A stretch of 49,856 nt of DNA, from NCBI GenBank assembly GCA_007133205.1, contig SLND01000185.1, forward strand, positions 1 through 49,856, given 5' to 3'. Positions 15,750-25,672 of this stretch are shown here, piece by piece (the first letter of the stretch is position 1; every line of letters begins with the position of its first letter). Position numbers and translations under genes: made by a program. This stretch comes from Natronospiraceae bacterium (lineage in GTDB: Bacteria; Pseudomonadota; Gammaproteobacteria; Natronospirales; Natronospiraceae). The notes beneath the pieces were generated by a model, which ran no database searches, had not been told where the DNA came from, and saw only the letters and a list, made by a program, of their open reading frames with translations.

Positions 15750-16850
15750 ATGGACATGAATAGCCCTTCTTCCACCGTACGCTGGCCAGTGTTGCTGGTC
15801 CTGGCGGTCACCCTCGTGCTTGCCGCCTGTGATGACGAAGAAGAGTTTGCCGAAGATGACGAGGAGCGTCCGACCAGTATCCATGTCGTTGAAGTGGAGA
15901 CAAGCGACATCGACGAAATGGAACGCACCGTGGGACTGGTGGAGACCTTTTCCCGCCCCCGGGTCGCAGCCGAAGTGGCGGGGCGCCTTGAAAGCGTCGA
16001 GGCCGATGTGGGGGATGAAGTCGAAAAAGGCCAGCTTCTGGCCAGTATCGACCCCGAGCCTTTCGAGTTGGCCCGGGATATTGCCGACGCTGAAGTGGAC
16101 CGTCTCAAGGCGCGGATAGACCAGCTCGAGATCGATCTTGCCCGGCTTGAGCGCATGTCCGAGCGGGAATATGTGACCGAGCAGGAAAGGGACAGTACCC
16201 GCGCGGAACTGGATGCCACTCGCCAGCAGCTCCGGGGTGCACGCTCCGAGCGCAGTCGAGCGGAGCGGGAACTGCGACTGACCGGGATCACGGCGCCGGT
16301 CAGTGGTCAGGTGGATGAGCGTCGGGTGTCCGAAGGCGATTTTATCCCCGCCGGAGAAATGGCCTATCGAATTCAACCCGCGGATCGTTTTCGGGTTGTG
16401 CTGTCCTACCCGGAGCGGACCGCCCAGCGGTTTGAGCGCGGGATGCCGGTACGCTTGACCTCACGCCTGGCCAATGGTGACTCGGTGGAGGGAGAGATTT
16501 CCCGTCTGCGTTCCGCTGTCGATCCAGGATCCCGTTCTGTCCGTGCGGTCGTGGAATTCGAGAACGAGAATGCCTGGCGCCCGGGCATGCTGGTGACCGG
16601 TGAAGTCATCGTGGATCGGCGCGAGGCATCGAAGCGGGTGCCCAACCACAGTGTCGTCCGGCGTCCAGCCGGGCGCGTGGTGTATGTCATTGAAGACGGA
16701 CGGGCGTTCGAACGAGAGGTGGAAATCGGGGTCCGCACGGGCGAGTGGACGGAGATCCGCTCGGGAGTCGAGGCCGGTGAGACGGTGGCGACCGATGGTG
16801 CTGATTTCCTGACCGACGACACCCCCGTGGAAATCCGCGAGGACGACTGA
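15750..16850 (+). CDS. RND efflux membrane fusion lipoprotein
   Basis: This periplasmic adaptor links the inner-membrane pump to the outer-membrane channel. The 366-residue product starts with a lipoprotein signal peptide ending LVLAAC, so it should be anchored by a lipidated Cys near residue 27. An acidic linker, a split lipoyl domain (RVAAEVAGRLESVEADVGDEVEKGQLLASID and ITAPVSGQVDERRVSEGDFI) flanking a coiled-coil hairpin (about 115-170), and beta-barrel plus membrane-proximal domains follow. ATG 15750 is chosen for GAGGAG seven bases upstream; the ATG at 15735 overlaps the tetR stop and would add five residues. The RND gene starts one base after the stop. Confidence 0.93.
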   Translation: MDMNSPSSTVRWPVLLVLAVTLVLAACDDEEEFAEDDEERPTSIHVVEVETSDIDEMERTVGLVETFSRPRVAAEVAGRLESVEADVGDEVEKGQLLASIDPEPFELARDIADAEVDRLKARIDQLEIDLARLERMSEREYVTEQERDSTRAELDATRQQLRGARSERSRAERELRLTGITAPVSGQVDERRVSEGDFIPAGEMAYRIQPADRFRVVLSYPERTAQRFERGMPVRLTSRLANGDSVEGEISRLRSAVDPGSRSVRAVVEFENENAWRPGMLVTGEVIVDRREASKRVPNHSVVRRPAGRVVYVIEDGRAFEREVEIGVRTGEWTEIRSGVEAGETVATDGADFLTDDTPVEIREDD

Positions 16851-16851
16851 G

Positions 16852-19800
16852 ATGACCCTTCCCGAGTTTTCCGTAAAACGGCACGTCATGGCGTTCATGA
16901 TGAGTGCCGCGCTGATCCTGTTCGGCATTATTGGCTATCAGGATATCGGCAACGACCGGTTTCCGGATATCGACTTCCCGATCATCAATGTGACCACTGT
17001 GCTTCCGGGTGCCGATCCGGAAGTGGTGGATGCCAGTGTGACCCGGGAGCTCGAGCGCGCCATCAATACTGTGCCTGGAATTGATGATGTGCAGTCCAAT
17101 TCATCTCCTGGCACATCCACCATTACCATCACCTTTGATCTGGATCAGGATATCGATATTGCCTTCAACGACGTCCAGGCAAAAGTCAGGGAAACAGTCA
17201 ACCAACTCCCTCAGGATGCCGAAGACCCGATCGTGTCCAAGGTGGAAGTGGATGCCAGTCCGATCATGTGGCTTTCACTTCAGGGTGATCGTACGCTCCA
17301 GCAATTGTCGGACTACGCCGAGAACAATATTCGCCGCCGACTGGAAACCATACCCGGCGTCGGTGATGTGATGATTGGTGGCGGTCGTGATCGAAACATC
17401 CGGGTAGAGCTGGATGTCGCAGCGCTCGCCAACGAACGCCTGACCGTTCAGGACGTGATGAACAGCTTCGAAATGGAGCATTTTCAGCTCCCCGGCGGGT
17501 TTCTGGTCAGTGGCCAGCGCGAACAACTCCTGAAGCTGGATCTGGAGTATGACGATCCGGATCGGCTGGAGCAGATGATTCTGGCCAACCGTGACGGACA
17601 CCTGGTTCGGCTCGGGGATGTGGCGGATGTCCAGGATGACCTGGAGGATTTTCGCAGTCTGGCGCGCTTTAATGGGGAGCCCACCGTAGGTGTCGGGGTG
17701 GTGAAGATTGCTGGCACCAATACCCTGAATATTATCGATGAGGTCAGGACCCGCCTTGATGAAGAAATAATCCCCCAGTTGCCACCAGGGATGGAGATCA
17801 ATATTTCTTCGGATCAGTCCATCTTCATTGAAGGAATGATCGACAATCTTGAGCGAACACTCCTTGTCGCGGTCATGCTGGCTGCCCTGGTGATGTGGCT
17901 GTTCCTCAAGAGCATGCGTTCCACCCTGATTATCGCTGCCTCGATTCCAGTTTCCTTGCTGGCCGTAATCGCGGTCATTTACTTTTTCGGCTACACCCTG
18001 AATTCCATGACCCTGCTCGCGATCCTGCTGTTGATCGGGGTAGTGGTCGATGATGCGATCGTGGTGCTGGAGAATGTCTACCGACATCGCGAGGAGGGTC
18101 AGGAAGATTCGCGGGTGGCCGCGGTGACCGGGGCCAATCAGGTCTTTTTTGCAGTCATTGCTTCATCGCTGGCGCTTATCTCGATCTTTGGTCCGGTCAT
18201 GTTCATGGACGGCATTATCGGGCGATTCTTTGAGTCCTTCGCGGTGGTGGTGGTCTTCGGGATTGCGGCTTCCACCTTCGTCGCGCTCACTCTGATTCCA
18301 ATGCTTTGTTCCCGCTTTCTCTATGTTCCCAGGGCGCATGGGCGTATGTACTGGGTTCTGGAGAATGGGTTTCGCGCGATGGATCGCTTTTATCGTGGTC
18401 TGCTTGGCAGTGCGCTTCGCCATCGCCCGCTCGTGCTATTCATCGCCCTGACGGTTGTGGTCCCGTCGTTTTATCTGGCCGGGCAACTGGGGGGTGAGTT
18501 CGCGCCGGAAGAAGATGAAGGGCAGTTCGTGGTGAACGTGCGTGCGCCACTTGGATCGAGTATCCATTACACGGACCGAAAGCTGACTGAAGTGGAGGGT
18601 GTGCTGGCGGAGCAGCCCGAGGTTGATCGCTACTTTACCGCCATTGGTCTGGGCGCAGGCGGGCAGGTCGACTCCGGCATTGCATTTGTCCGCTTGAAGG
18701 ATCACTCAGAGCGGGACGCGTCCCAGGAAGAAGTGGTGGGTCGTATCTCCGCGGGGTTGCAGAAAATCAGTGGTGTTCGCGCCTTTGCGTCTCAGATTGG
18801 CATTGTCGGTGGACAACGCGGGGAGCCGCTCCAATTCATGGTGCGGGGCCCGGATCTGGAGGAGCTGGCGGAACATTCAGAGGCGATTGAAAGAGAATTG
18901 AATCGCATTGATGGCATGGGATCGGTGGATCTGGATCTTCGCCTGGATCAACCGGAGATGGAGATTGAGGTCGATCGGGAGCAGGCCCATTTGCTGGGTA
19001 TTCCCACTTTTGAAGTAGCGCGCGCCGTGAACGTGCTCGTAGGAGGGCTGGATATCGCCCGCTATGATGATGACTTTGGCGGCGGAGAGCGTTACGACGT
19101 CCGCCTCAAGGCGCGTGAGGACCAGTTTGAATCGCCTGATGACATGGCGAGGATTCAACTGCGTAGCGCGGAAGGCGAGCTTGTTCGCCTGGATCAGGTT
19201 GCGGAATTCGAAGAAACCGTGGGTCCTGCCGTAGTACCGCGCTACAACCTCGAGTATGGGGCGCAATTCTTCATCGATCCTGAGATGTCACTTGCCGATG
19301 CAATGGATGAGGTGCAGGAGGTCACGGATGAGATTCTGCCGCTGGGGTACAGCCTGGATGTGGTAGGCCAGGCGCGCGAGTTCGAGCGCACCATCGGAGC
19401 AATCATCTTTGTCTTTGTTCTCGCGGTGATACTTGTTTACATGGTGCTGGGCAGTCAGTTCAATTCCTTCATTCAGCCCATCATCGTGATGCTGGCCATG
19501 CCGCTGGCGATTACCGGTGCCCTGCTGGGTCTGCTGATCACAGGGCAGACACTCAATATATTCTCGATGATTGGGATGGTGCTGCTTATTGGGGTAGTCA
19601 CCAAGAACTCCATCCTGCTGATCGACCTGACCAATCAGTATCGGGGCAAGCATGGCATGAAGGTGGATGAAGCCCTGATGGCTGCGTGCCCGATTCGTCT
19701 GCGTCCTGTATTGATGACCTCGCTGACCCTGATTCTGGCCATGTTGCCGGCCGCCCTGGATACAGGGCCGGGCGCGGAAGGCAATTCCGCCATGGCGACG

Positions 19801-19935
19801 TCGATTATCTTCGGAATGATTGCATCTACCCTTTTGACACTGGTGGTGATCCCGAGCGCCTATTCCCTGGTGGAAAACCGCCTGTCCCGAACCGAGATGC
19901 CGGGTGGCTATGAACCGGAACCGGAGACTGCCTGA
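16852..19935 (+). CDS. RND efflux pump, HAE1/AcrB family
   Basis: The 1027-residue inner-membrane proton antiporter has the classic duplicated RND layout: one N-terminal helix, a large periplasmic loop, six helices (about 335-560), a second loop and five C-terminal helices. The proton-relay residues are present: Asp400 and Asp401 in VVDDAIVVLEN (TM4) and Lys918 in VTKNSILLID (TM10), equivalent to AcrB Asp407/Asp408/Lys940. That marks it as a drug or lipophile exporter rather than a heavy-metal pump. The MFP ends one base before it and the outer-membrane gene starts 13 bases after, so the complete tripartite complex is encoded together. Substrates cannot be read from sequence. Confidence 0.95.
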   Translation: MTLPEFSVKRHVMAFMMSAALILFGIIGYQDIGNDRFPDIDFPIINVTTVLPGADPEVVDASVTRELERAINTVPGIDDVQSNSSPGTSTITITFDLDQDIDIAFNDVQAKVRETVNQLPQDAEDPIVSKVEVDASPIMWLSLQGDRTLQQLSDYAENNIRRRLETIPGVGDVMIGGGRDRNIRVELDVAALANERLTVQDVMNSFEMEHFQLPGGFLVSGQREQLLKLDLEYDDPDRLEQMILANRDGHLVRLGDVADVQDDLEDFRSLARFNGEPTVGVGVVKIAGTNTLNIIDEVRTRLDEEIIPQLPPGMEINISSDQSIFIEGMIDNLERTLLVAVMLAALVMWLFLKSMRSTLIIAASIPVSLLAVIAVIYFFGYTLNSMTLLAILLLIGVVVDDAIVVLENVYRHREEGQEDSRVAAVTGANQVFFAVIASSLALISIFGPVMFMDGIIGRFFESFAVVVVFGIAASTFVALTLIPMLCSRFLYVPRAHGRMYWVLENGFRAMDRFYRGLLGSALRHRPLVLFIALTVVVPSFYLAGQLGGEFAPEEDEGQFVVNVRAPLGSSIHYTDRKLTEVEGVLAEQPEVDRYFTAIGLGAGGQVDSGIAFVRLKDHSERDASQEEVVGRISAGLQKISGVRAFASQIGIVGGQRGEPLQFMVRGPDLEELAEHSEAIERELNRIDGMGSVDLDLRLDQPEMEIEVDREQAHLLGIPTFEVARAVNVLVGGLDIARYDDDFGGGERYDVRLKAREDQFESPDDMARIQLRSAEGELVRLDQVAEFEETVGPAVVPRYNLEYGAQFFIDPEMSLADAMDEVQEVTDEILPLGYSLDVVGQAREFERTIGAIIFVFVLAVILVYMVLGSQFNSFIQPIIVMLAMPLAITGALLGLLITGQTLNIFSMIGMVLLIGVVTKNSILLIDLTNQYRGKHGMKVDEALMAACPIRLRPVLMTSLTLILAMLPAALDTGPGAEGNSAMATSIIFGMIASTLLTLVVIPSAYSLVENRLSRTEMPGGYEPEPETA

Positions 19936-19948
19936 GGAGTGAAAAGCC

Positions 19949-21364
19949 ATGGATACGCGTGAGGATGCGACAGGTCGTATAGCAGGAGGCAGTTCTGTTT
20001 TGGTTTTGCTGGGGTTCATGTTTCTCCTGGCAACCCCGTTGGCAGCCGATGAAGCTGCGACTGGGGATGGAGATGCACTGGATCTGATGAGCCTTTATCA
20101 GCTTGCGGCGGATGCCGACCCGGCGATTCACCGGGCACGTGCCCGGCTGGACCAGGCCAGGGAAGCGACCCCGCAGGCACGGGCACGCCTGTTGCCTGAG
20201 GTCTCGCTGTCGGCCCAGATCCAGGAAAGCTGGGAGGATGGCACCCAGATCGGGTTTGACCAGGCAACTGGTGAAATCGATACGCTGGACTTTGAGACTG
20301 AACTGGACAGTACCAGCTATGGCGTGGAATTGCGCCAGACCCTGTTCCAGTGGGATCTGTTCATCGGTCTGGATCGGGCACGTGCCGAGGTGGCCGAGGC
20401 GGAAGCCAACTTCGAGGGAGAGCTGCAGGATCTTCTTATCCGGGTCGCCGAAGCCTATTTCAACAAGCTGGTCGCCAGTGAAGTCCTGGCGACACGGGTG
20501 GCCACCCGTGAAGCCTTCGAGCGGGAAAAGGAGCGGGCGGAATATGGCCGGGAAGTGGGGCTGGCAGCCCTGACCGATGTGGAAGAGGCTCGTGCCGCCC
20601 ACGATCGGGCCCTGTCCGATGAAATAGGCGCGCAGCGAGAGCTGGAAATTGCACGTGAGGCCCTGTTCGAACTGACTGGACGCGAGATCCGTGAACTCGC
20701 ACCTTTGCGAGCCGAGATCGAGCTACTCCTTCCGGAGCCGGATGATATTGAATTCTGGGTGGAACGGGCGCGGGAGCTCAATCCGGAATTGGCCGCTGCT
20801 GAACATGTGGCCGAGGCTTCCGAGGCCATGGTCAGCCAGGCTCGTTCAGGGCACTACCCACGGCTCGAGCTGACTGCATCCCGTAGATACCAGGATATTG
20901 ATAGTGACAATCCCTTTCAGGTACGGGATACGGTCACGGACCAGATCGGTGTGCAGCTGTCGATGCCTCTGTTCCGCGGTGGAGGTACCCGTTCGGAAGT
21001 GCGCGAGGCGCGTGCCGGTGAACGTGAAGCCTGGCAGGCGGTCAAGCAGGCCAATCGTGAAGTGCGGCGCGCAACTCGTGATGCCTTCCTTGGTATCCGC
21101 TCCGGTGTGGCTCGCGTCCGGGCACTGGAGCAGGCCGTCAAGTCGGCCGAAACGGCAGTGGAAGCCACCGAGATCGGTGTCGAAGTCGGCACCCGCAGTA
21201 CACTTGACCTGCTGAATGTACGTCGTGAATTGGCTGATGCAAGGGCGGAATATGCCCAGGTCCGCTTTGAGTTCCTCGCCGACCGGCTTCGCTTGCGCCG
21301 CGCGGTAGGTGAACTTTCAACCGATTACCTGGAACGTCTCAACGAACTGTTTCGGGACGCCTGA
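19949..21364 (+). CDS. TolC family outer-membrane efflux protein
   Basis: The 471-residue protein has a signal peptide (about 1-34, ending LAAD) and two OEP repeats (about 50-235 and 265-460), each a strand-helix-helix unit that builds the trimeric TolC barrel and tunnel. Repeat landmarks are YFNKLVASEVLATRVATREAFEREKER in the first half and AFLGIRSGVARVRALEQAVKSAETAVEATEIGVEVGTRSTLDLLN in the second. AGGAG precedes the ATG. It is the last gene of the tetR-MFP-RND-TolC operon. Confidence 0.93.
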   Translation: MDTREDATGRIAGGSSVLVLLGFMFLLATPLAADEAATGDGDALDLMSLYQLAADADPAIHRARARLDQAREATPQARARLLPEVSLSAQIQESWEDGTQIGFDQATGEIDTLDFETELDSTSYGVELRQTLFQWDLFIGLDRARAEVAEAEANFEGELQDLLIRVAEAYFNKLVASEVLATRVATREAFEREKERAEYGREVGLAALTDVEEARAAHDRALSDEIGAQRELEIAREALFELTGREIRELAPLRAEIELLLPEPDDIEFWVERARELNPELAAAEHVAEASEAMVSQARSGHYPRLELTASRRYQDIDSDNPFQVRDTVTDQIGVQLSMPLFRGGGTRSEVREARAGEREAWQAVKQANREVRRATRDAFLGIRSGVARVRALEQAVKSAETAVEATEIGVEVGTRSTLDLLNVRRELADARAEYAQVRFEFLADRLRLRRAVGELSTDYLERLNELFRDA

Positions 21365-21389
21365 CGGCACCCGATCACTCCTGAAATCG

Positions 21390-21415
21390 CCGGCTCCCGG
21401 ACTGACCGGAGCCGG
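21390..21415 (+). terminator. Stem-loop after the efflux operon
   Basis: CCGGCTCC (21390-21397) pairs perfectly with GGAGCCGG (21408-21415) over a 10-base loop, 26 bases after the TolC stop. A CCCTT tract follows instead of a proper T-run, so it is a moderate terminator candidate. Confidence 0.55.
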
Positions 21416-21639
21416 CCCTTCGAAGCCTGCCCGAGGCTGCTCCACCAGAAATATCCCGCCGGTAATTTCAATATCAGGTCATTGACCCGCAACTCAGCGC
21501 GTTCCTGGTCTGGAGCGCGCGCGTGTGTATGATGGTACTCTGGAAAGAAGGGGAAACACCGGTATTCATATCAAGGGATGGCTTGACCGTGAGCCATGCC
21601 TCGGACGCCCTGGTAATTTCTGATGTGAGGGAGGGGGAA

Positions 21640-23397
21640 ATGAAAAAGTGGATGATAATGATCGGCATGCTGGTCTTCAGTGTGCAGGGAATCGCTCTGG
21701 CGAATGACGTGTCGGAAGAATCCCGGATTGAACGGGAAGCCGCGCTGGTCGAATGGCTGGGCGTGGCGCGCTACTTCCATCCCGCCGATGGTGTGGAAGA
21801 GACCGACTGGGAAGGGGTCCTGCACAAGGCCCTCAAGGTGGCCGCCCAGGCGGAAGATGACGAGACCTTCGTGGATGAGGTGACTGCGCTGATTGAACCG
21901 GCAACCGTGGGTATGGTGGTCGGAGCGGAGGTGAGCGGACAGGGTGTGATGCCGGAAGACTGTGATGCAGCGCCCCTGCGCTGGACGCATCGCGGCTTCG
22001 ATGCCTGGCCGGTAGTCGACGAGGAGCATATTGCCAATCACTATCAAAGTGAACGCAGCGAGTGGCCCGGGGAAAGGCTTGGAGTGGCGGAGGACGAGCT
22101 TCCGCGGGACTGGAAAATGAACCTGCCCGGTGGGCGCAGTGTCAGCTTGCCCCTGGCTCTCTGCCCGGAGCAGGCCGCGGAATCCGAAGCCGTGAAACCG
22201 CCGGAGACCGACTTTGGCGAGGATCATGCCGCAATGGCCCGTTATGCCATCGCCCAGATGGCCCCGGTATTCAGGCATTTCTATCCCTACCAGACGCATA
22301 TGAGCAGGGACTGGGATGAATGGCTACGGTCGGAACTTGCCAGGGCCCATGAGGTTGAAGACCGGGAAGGACTCCATGTATTCCTGCAACATTTCGTCGC
22401 GCCTCTCAATGACGGGCATCTGATGGTCCTCGATACCAGGGCCGAGGGGGAGTCGGGTTTCCTGCCCATCGATATCGTCTGGCATGAAGACAAGGCAGTC
22501 GTTATTCACATCAATGAACGCGCTGAGTCTGATCTCCAATTGGGTGACCGGATCAAAAGCGTCAATGGGGAACCCACGAAGGAATGGCTGGAAACGCGCA
22601 TGGCGCGCTACAGCGGAACCAGTCAGTGGCGTCAGGAGCGGGCGCGCCGGGAATTTCTCGGCAATGACCGGGATGGCGCGGACTCGATCGAGCTGGAACT
22701 GATCCGGGATGGGGATGTTGAATCGATCGAGCAGGAATACAGTGCCCCGGGCATGGCACACGCCCCCGAGCGGGAAGGATTCGATGAACTTGGCGACGGT
22801 GTGGTGTATGTGGATCTGCGCGCCAAGGACATGACGGCCCTGAACGAACGTATGGATACCCTGATCGAGGCGGAGACCGTGGTCTTCGACTTGCGGGGAT
22901 ACCCCACCGATGCCGGGGCGGGAATATTGACTCATCTGCTTGAGGAACAGGATGAGTGGGGTGACTGGATGCGCGTGCTCATGGCCACCGGTCCGGGAGG
23001 AGAGTTCTTGCCCTACCAGGCCCATGGCTGGCATATACCGCCGAGCGAGGATCATATCGGCGGCAAGGTAGCCTTTTTGAGTAATGGCCGTGCCATCAGC
23101 TATACGGAGTCGGTGGTGGGCATGGTGAAAAAGCATGAGCTGGGCAAGCTGGTCGGCGGCTCTACTGCCGGTGCCAACGGTAATGTGATCATGCTGGAGG
23201 GCCCGGATGGTCTTGATGTGATGTTCACCGGCATGCAGGTCCTCAATCCGAAAGGTCGCACTTTCCACGCCGAGGGACTGCATCCGGATATCGAAGTGAC
23301 TCCCGACCCCGAGCGCCTGGCCCGGGGTGAAGATCCCGTGCTGGAGGCAGCCCTTGAGGCACTGGGCGCGGATCCGGAGTTGGCATATCCGGAGTGA
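21640..23397 (+). CDS. Secreted S41 (C-terminal processing) family peptidase
   Basis: The 585-residue exported protein has a clear signal peptide (MKKWMIMIGMLVFSVQGIALA). A helical segment (about 25-200) of the kind that precedes some S41 domains follows. At 260-330 lies a Tricorn/PDZ-like part (GHLMVLDTRA; LQLGDRIKSVNGEPTKEW) and then the catalytic S41 part, with VVYVDLR, VVFDLRGYP, VAFLSNGRAISYTESVVGMVK (the nucleophile serine should be in the SNGRAIS region) and GGSTAGANGN. The His usually found early is not clear, so catalysis should be checked. GAGGGAGGGGG precedes the ATG at 21640; the frame extends upstream to 21523, but the signal peptide fixes the start. A role in protein degradation in the periplasm is inferred. 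Confidence 0.85.
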   Translation: MKKWMIMIGMLVFSVQGIALANDVSEESRIEREAALVEWLGVARYFHPADGVEETDWEGVLHKALKVAAQAEDDETFVDEVTALIEPATVGMVVGAEVSGQGVMPEDCDAAPLRWTHRGFDAWPVVDEEHIANHYQSERSEWPGERLGVAEDELPRDWKMNLPGGRSVSLPLALCPEQAAESEAVKPPETDFGEDHAAMARYAIAQMAPVFRHFYPYQTHMSRDWDEWLRSELARAHEVEDREGLHVFLQHFVAPLNDGHLMVLDTRAEGESGFLPIDIVWHEDKAVVIHINERAESDLQLGDRIKSVNGEPTKEWLETRMARYSGTSQWRQERARREFLGNDRDGADSIELELIRDGDVESIEQEYSAPGMAHAPEREGFDELGDGVVYVDLRAKDMTALNERMDTLIEAETVVFDLRGYPTDAGAGILTHLLEEQDEWGDWMRVLMATGPGGEFLPYQAHGWHIPPSEDHIGGKVAFLSNGRAISYTESVVGMVKKHELGKLVGGSTAGANGNVIMLEGPDGLDVMFTGMQVLNPKGRTFHAEGLHPDIEVTPDPERLARGEDPVLEAALEALGADPELAYPE

Positions 23398-23720
23398 TTT
23401 TTCGTCAATTCGAATAGATATCGACTGAAATGGATAGGGAAGAGGGGCGGCAGGGAGGCTTGCCCGTCTGTCCAGGGCGCGAGGATCCACCTCGGGCCGG
23501 ATGTGTTTCGGCACGCCGGGCAGGGGTGCTTTCCTGAGCGTATTCCCCCGCAGGGAAGCTGATTGATTCCGCTGCTGGCATGCGGGATAATACTGTATAT
23601 AATGACAGCATCGGGGCTATGCGCGCCGGGCTGAGTTGATCGACGGCTCACCCGAAGCGAGCAGCCCATGTTTGCTAGAATCGCCGCCTGTCCCAGCAAT
23701 CCATTCCGCGAGTCACCTGA
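23398..23720. other. 323-base non-coding gap upstream of parE
   Basis: No supported gene is present; a six-codon frame (ATG at 23619) in the presumed leader has no visible ribosome binding site. The gap contains the promoter and LexA-like site listed separately. Downstream of them GGGCTG (23628-23633) can pair with CAGCCC (23662-23667), with GCTC (23646-23649) and GAGC (23659-23662) nested inside, so the parE leader may fold. parE has no strong Shine-Dalgarno sequence. Confidence 0.5.
23575..23608 (+). promoter_or_regulatory. Sigma-70 promoter overlapped by a LexA-box-like palindrome, upstream of parE
   Basis: CTGGCA (23575-23580), a 17-base spacer and a perfect TATAAT (23598-23603) form a good sigma-70 promoter. 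The -10 lies inside CTGT-N8-ACAG (23593-23608). Against the 20-base E. coli LexA consensus, TACTG(TA)5CAGTA, bases 23591-23610 match 16 positions, including the whole left half. A repressor bound here would block the promoter. The only gene it can drive on this strand is parE, about 110 bases downstream. LexA control is inferred from the motif. Confidence 0.6.
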
Positions 23721-25613
23721 ATGAACGATCGCTACGATGCTTCCAGTCTCGAGGTGCTCACCGGCCTGGAGCCGGTCCGCAAGCGCCCCGGGATGTATAC
23801 CGACACCTCCCGCCCCAATCACATCGCCCAGGAAGTCATAGACAACAGCGTGGATGAGGCCATTGCCGGCCACGCGGACAGGGTCACCGTGATTGTCCGC
23901 AAGGACGGCAGTCTCGAAGTGCGTGACAATGGACGTGGCATGCCGGTGGACATCCACCCGAAGGAGAAGATTCCCGGGGTGGAGTTGATCCTCACCCGCC
24001 TCCATGCCGGGGGCAAGTTCTCCGACAAGAATTACCGTTTCTCCGGTGGCTTGCACGGGGTAGGGGTCTCGGTCACCAATGCCCTGTCAAAGTGGTTGGA
24101 GGTCGAGGTGCGTCGCGATGGGCGCAGCTGGACCATGGCCTTTGCCGGTGGCAGGCGCAAGAAAAAGCTTACCGACACCGGCAAGGTCGGCAAGCGCAAT
24201 ACCGGCACTACGGTACGTTTTCTCCCCGACCCGAAGTATTTCGACACGACCAGGTTCGGCATTGCTCACCTTCGCCATGCGCTGCGTGCCAAGGCCGTCC
24301 TCTGTCCCGGTCTCACCGTGCGTTTCGAACGCCCCGGCGAAGAGGCGGAGGAGTGGTGCTATACGGGAGGTGTGGCCGATTATCTGGCAGAAGCCCTGGG
24401 TGAGCTGCCGCGTCTGCCCGAAGATCCCTTTGATGGCTCCATCGAAGGCCAGAACGAAGCGGCGGAATGGGCCGTCACCTGGCTGCCCGAGGGCGGCGAA
24501 GGTGTCGCCGAGAGCTATGTCAATCTGATCCCGACGGTACAGGGGGGTACCCACGTCAACGGCCTGCGCGCTGGTCTGACAGATGCAATCCGTGAATTTG
24601 CCGAATTCAGGAATCTTCTCCCGCGCGGCTTGCGGATTACCCCGGAAGATGTGTGGGAAAACTGCAGTTACATTCTCTCGGTGAAGATGCATGACCCGCT
24701 CTTTTCGGGTCAGAAAAAGGAGCGGCTGGGCTCACGGGAATGTGCTCCCTTCGTTTCCGGCGTGGTCAAGGATGCCTTTCTGCTGTGGCTGAATCAGCAT
24801 TCGGATGCCGGGGATCAGATTGTCCAGCTTGCCATTGCCAACGCCAACCGGCGTCTCAAGGCGAGCCGCAAGGTGGTCCGCAAGCGGGTGACCTCGGGCC
24901 CGGCCCTCCCGGGAAAGCTGGCGGATTGCACCGCCCAGGACCCGGAGCGGACCGAACTTTTTCTCGTGGAAGGGGATTCCGCCGGGGGGTCGGCGAAACA
25001 GGCAAGGGATCGGGAGTTTCAGGCAGTCATGCCGCTGCGCGGCAAGATCATGAACACCTGGGATGTGGAGCCGGCGCAGGTGCTGGGGTCCCAGGAAGTC
25101 CATGACATCAGTGTGGCACTGGGCGTGGACCCGGGATCCGATGATCTGAGCGGTCTGCGCTACAACAAGATCTGCATTCTCGCGGATGCGGATTCTGACG
25201 GGCTGCATATTGCAACCTTGCTGTGCGCACTCTTTCTGCGCCATTTCCGGCCCCTGGTCAGCCGGGGGCACATCTTCGTTGCCATGCCTCCACTGTATCG
25301 TATAGACGTGGGCAAGCAGGTCTTTTACGCCCTGGATGATGCGGAAAAGCAGGGCGTACTCGACCGCGTTGAAGCGGAAAAACTCAAGGGCAAGGTCACG
25401 GTGACCCGGTTCAAGGGCCTCGGCGAAATGTCACCGGTCCAGTTGCGTGAAACAACCATTTCTCCGGATACCCGGCGACTGGTGCAACTTACCATTCGTG
25501 ACGGTGATGACACCGACCGCCTGATGGACATGCTTCTGGGTCGGGGGCGTGCCGCCGATCGGCGAGGCTGGCTCGAGAAAAAGGGCAATCTGGCGGATAC
25601 CGAAATCCTGTGA
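23721..25613 (+). CDS. parE: DNA topoisomerase IV subunit B
   Basis: ParE supplies the ATPase of topoisomerase IV, which unlinks replicated chromosomes. The 630-residue protein has the GHKL ATPase motifs (DNSVDEAIAGHADRV, RDNGRGMPVDIHPKEK, GGLHGVGVSVTNALS), the transducer domain with KKRLGSRECAPFV-type residues around 330, and the TOPRIM domain with EGDSAGGSAKQARDREFQ (catalytic Glu417) and the DADSDG metal site. LRGKIMNTWDVE and the short length mark it as ParE rather than GyrB. parC follows after 59 bases, so both subunits are made from one operon. Confidence 0.96.
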   Translation: MNDRYDASSLEVLTGLEPVRKRPGMYTDTSRPNHIAQEVIDNSVDEAIAGHADRVTVIVRKDGSLEVRDNGRGMPVDIHPKEKIPGVELILTRLHAGGKFSDKNYRFSGGLHGVGVSVTNALSKWLEVEVRRDGRSWTMAFAGGRRKKKLTDTGKVGKRNTGTTVRFLPDPKYFDTTRFGIAHLRHALRAKAVLCPGLTVRFERPGEEAEEWCYTGGVADYLAEALGELPRLPEDPFDGSIEGQNEAAEWAVTWLPEGGEGVAESYVNLIPTVQGGTHVNGLRAGLTDAIREFAEFRNLLPRGLRITPEDVWENCSYILSVKMHDPLFSGQKKERLGSRECAPFVSGVVKDAFLLWLNQHSDAGDQIVQLAIANANRRLKASRKVVRKRVTSGPALPGKLADCTAQDPERTELFLVEGDSAGGSAKQARDREFQAVMPLRGKIMNTWDVEPAQVLGSQEVHDISVALGVDPGSDDLSGLRYNKICILADADSDGLHIATLLCALFLRHFRPLVSRGHIFVAMPPLYRIDVGKQVFYALDDAEKQGVLDRVEAEKLKGKVTVTRFKGLGEMSPVQLRETTISPDTRRLVQLTIRDGDDTDRLMDMLLGRGRAADRRGWLEKKGNLADTEIL

Positions 25614-25672
25614 AGTCGAAATACTCGCGGAAAAACTGATCCACCCACCATGGGGAACGACAGCGAATTGCC

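Noticed and set aside
22324-23514. 396-codon minus-strand frame opposite the S41 peptidase
   Set aside because: The plus strand encodes a signal peptide and conserved S41 segments; the minus frame has no match and no ribosome binding site.
23405-23611. 68-codon minus-strand frame beginning in the LexA-like site (possible SOS small protein)
   Set aside because: Its first Met is inside the palindrome and no ribosome binding site precedes the next Met; composition is not that of a known SOS peptide such as TisB.
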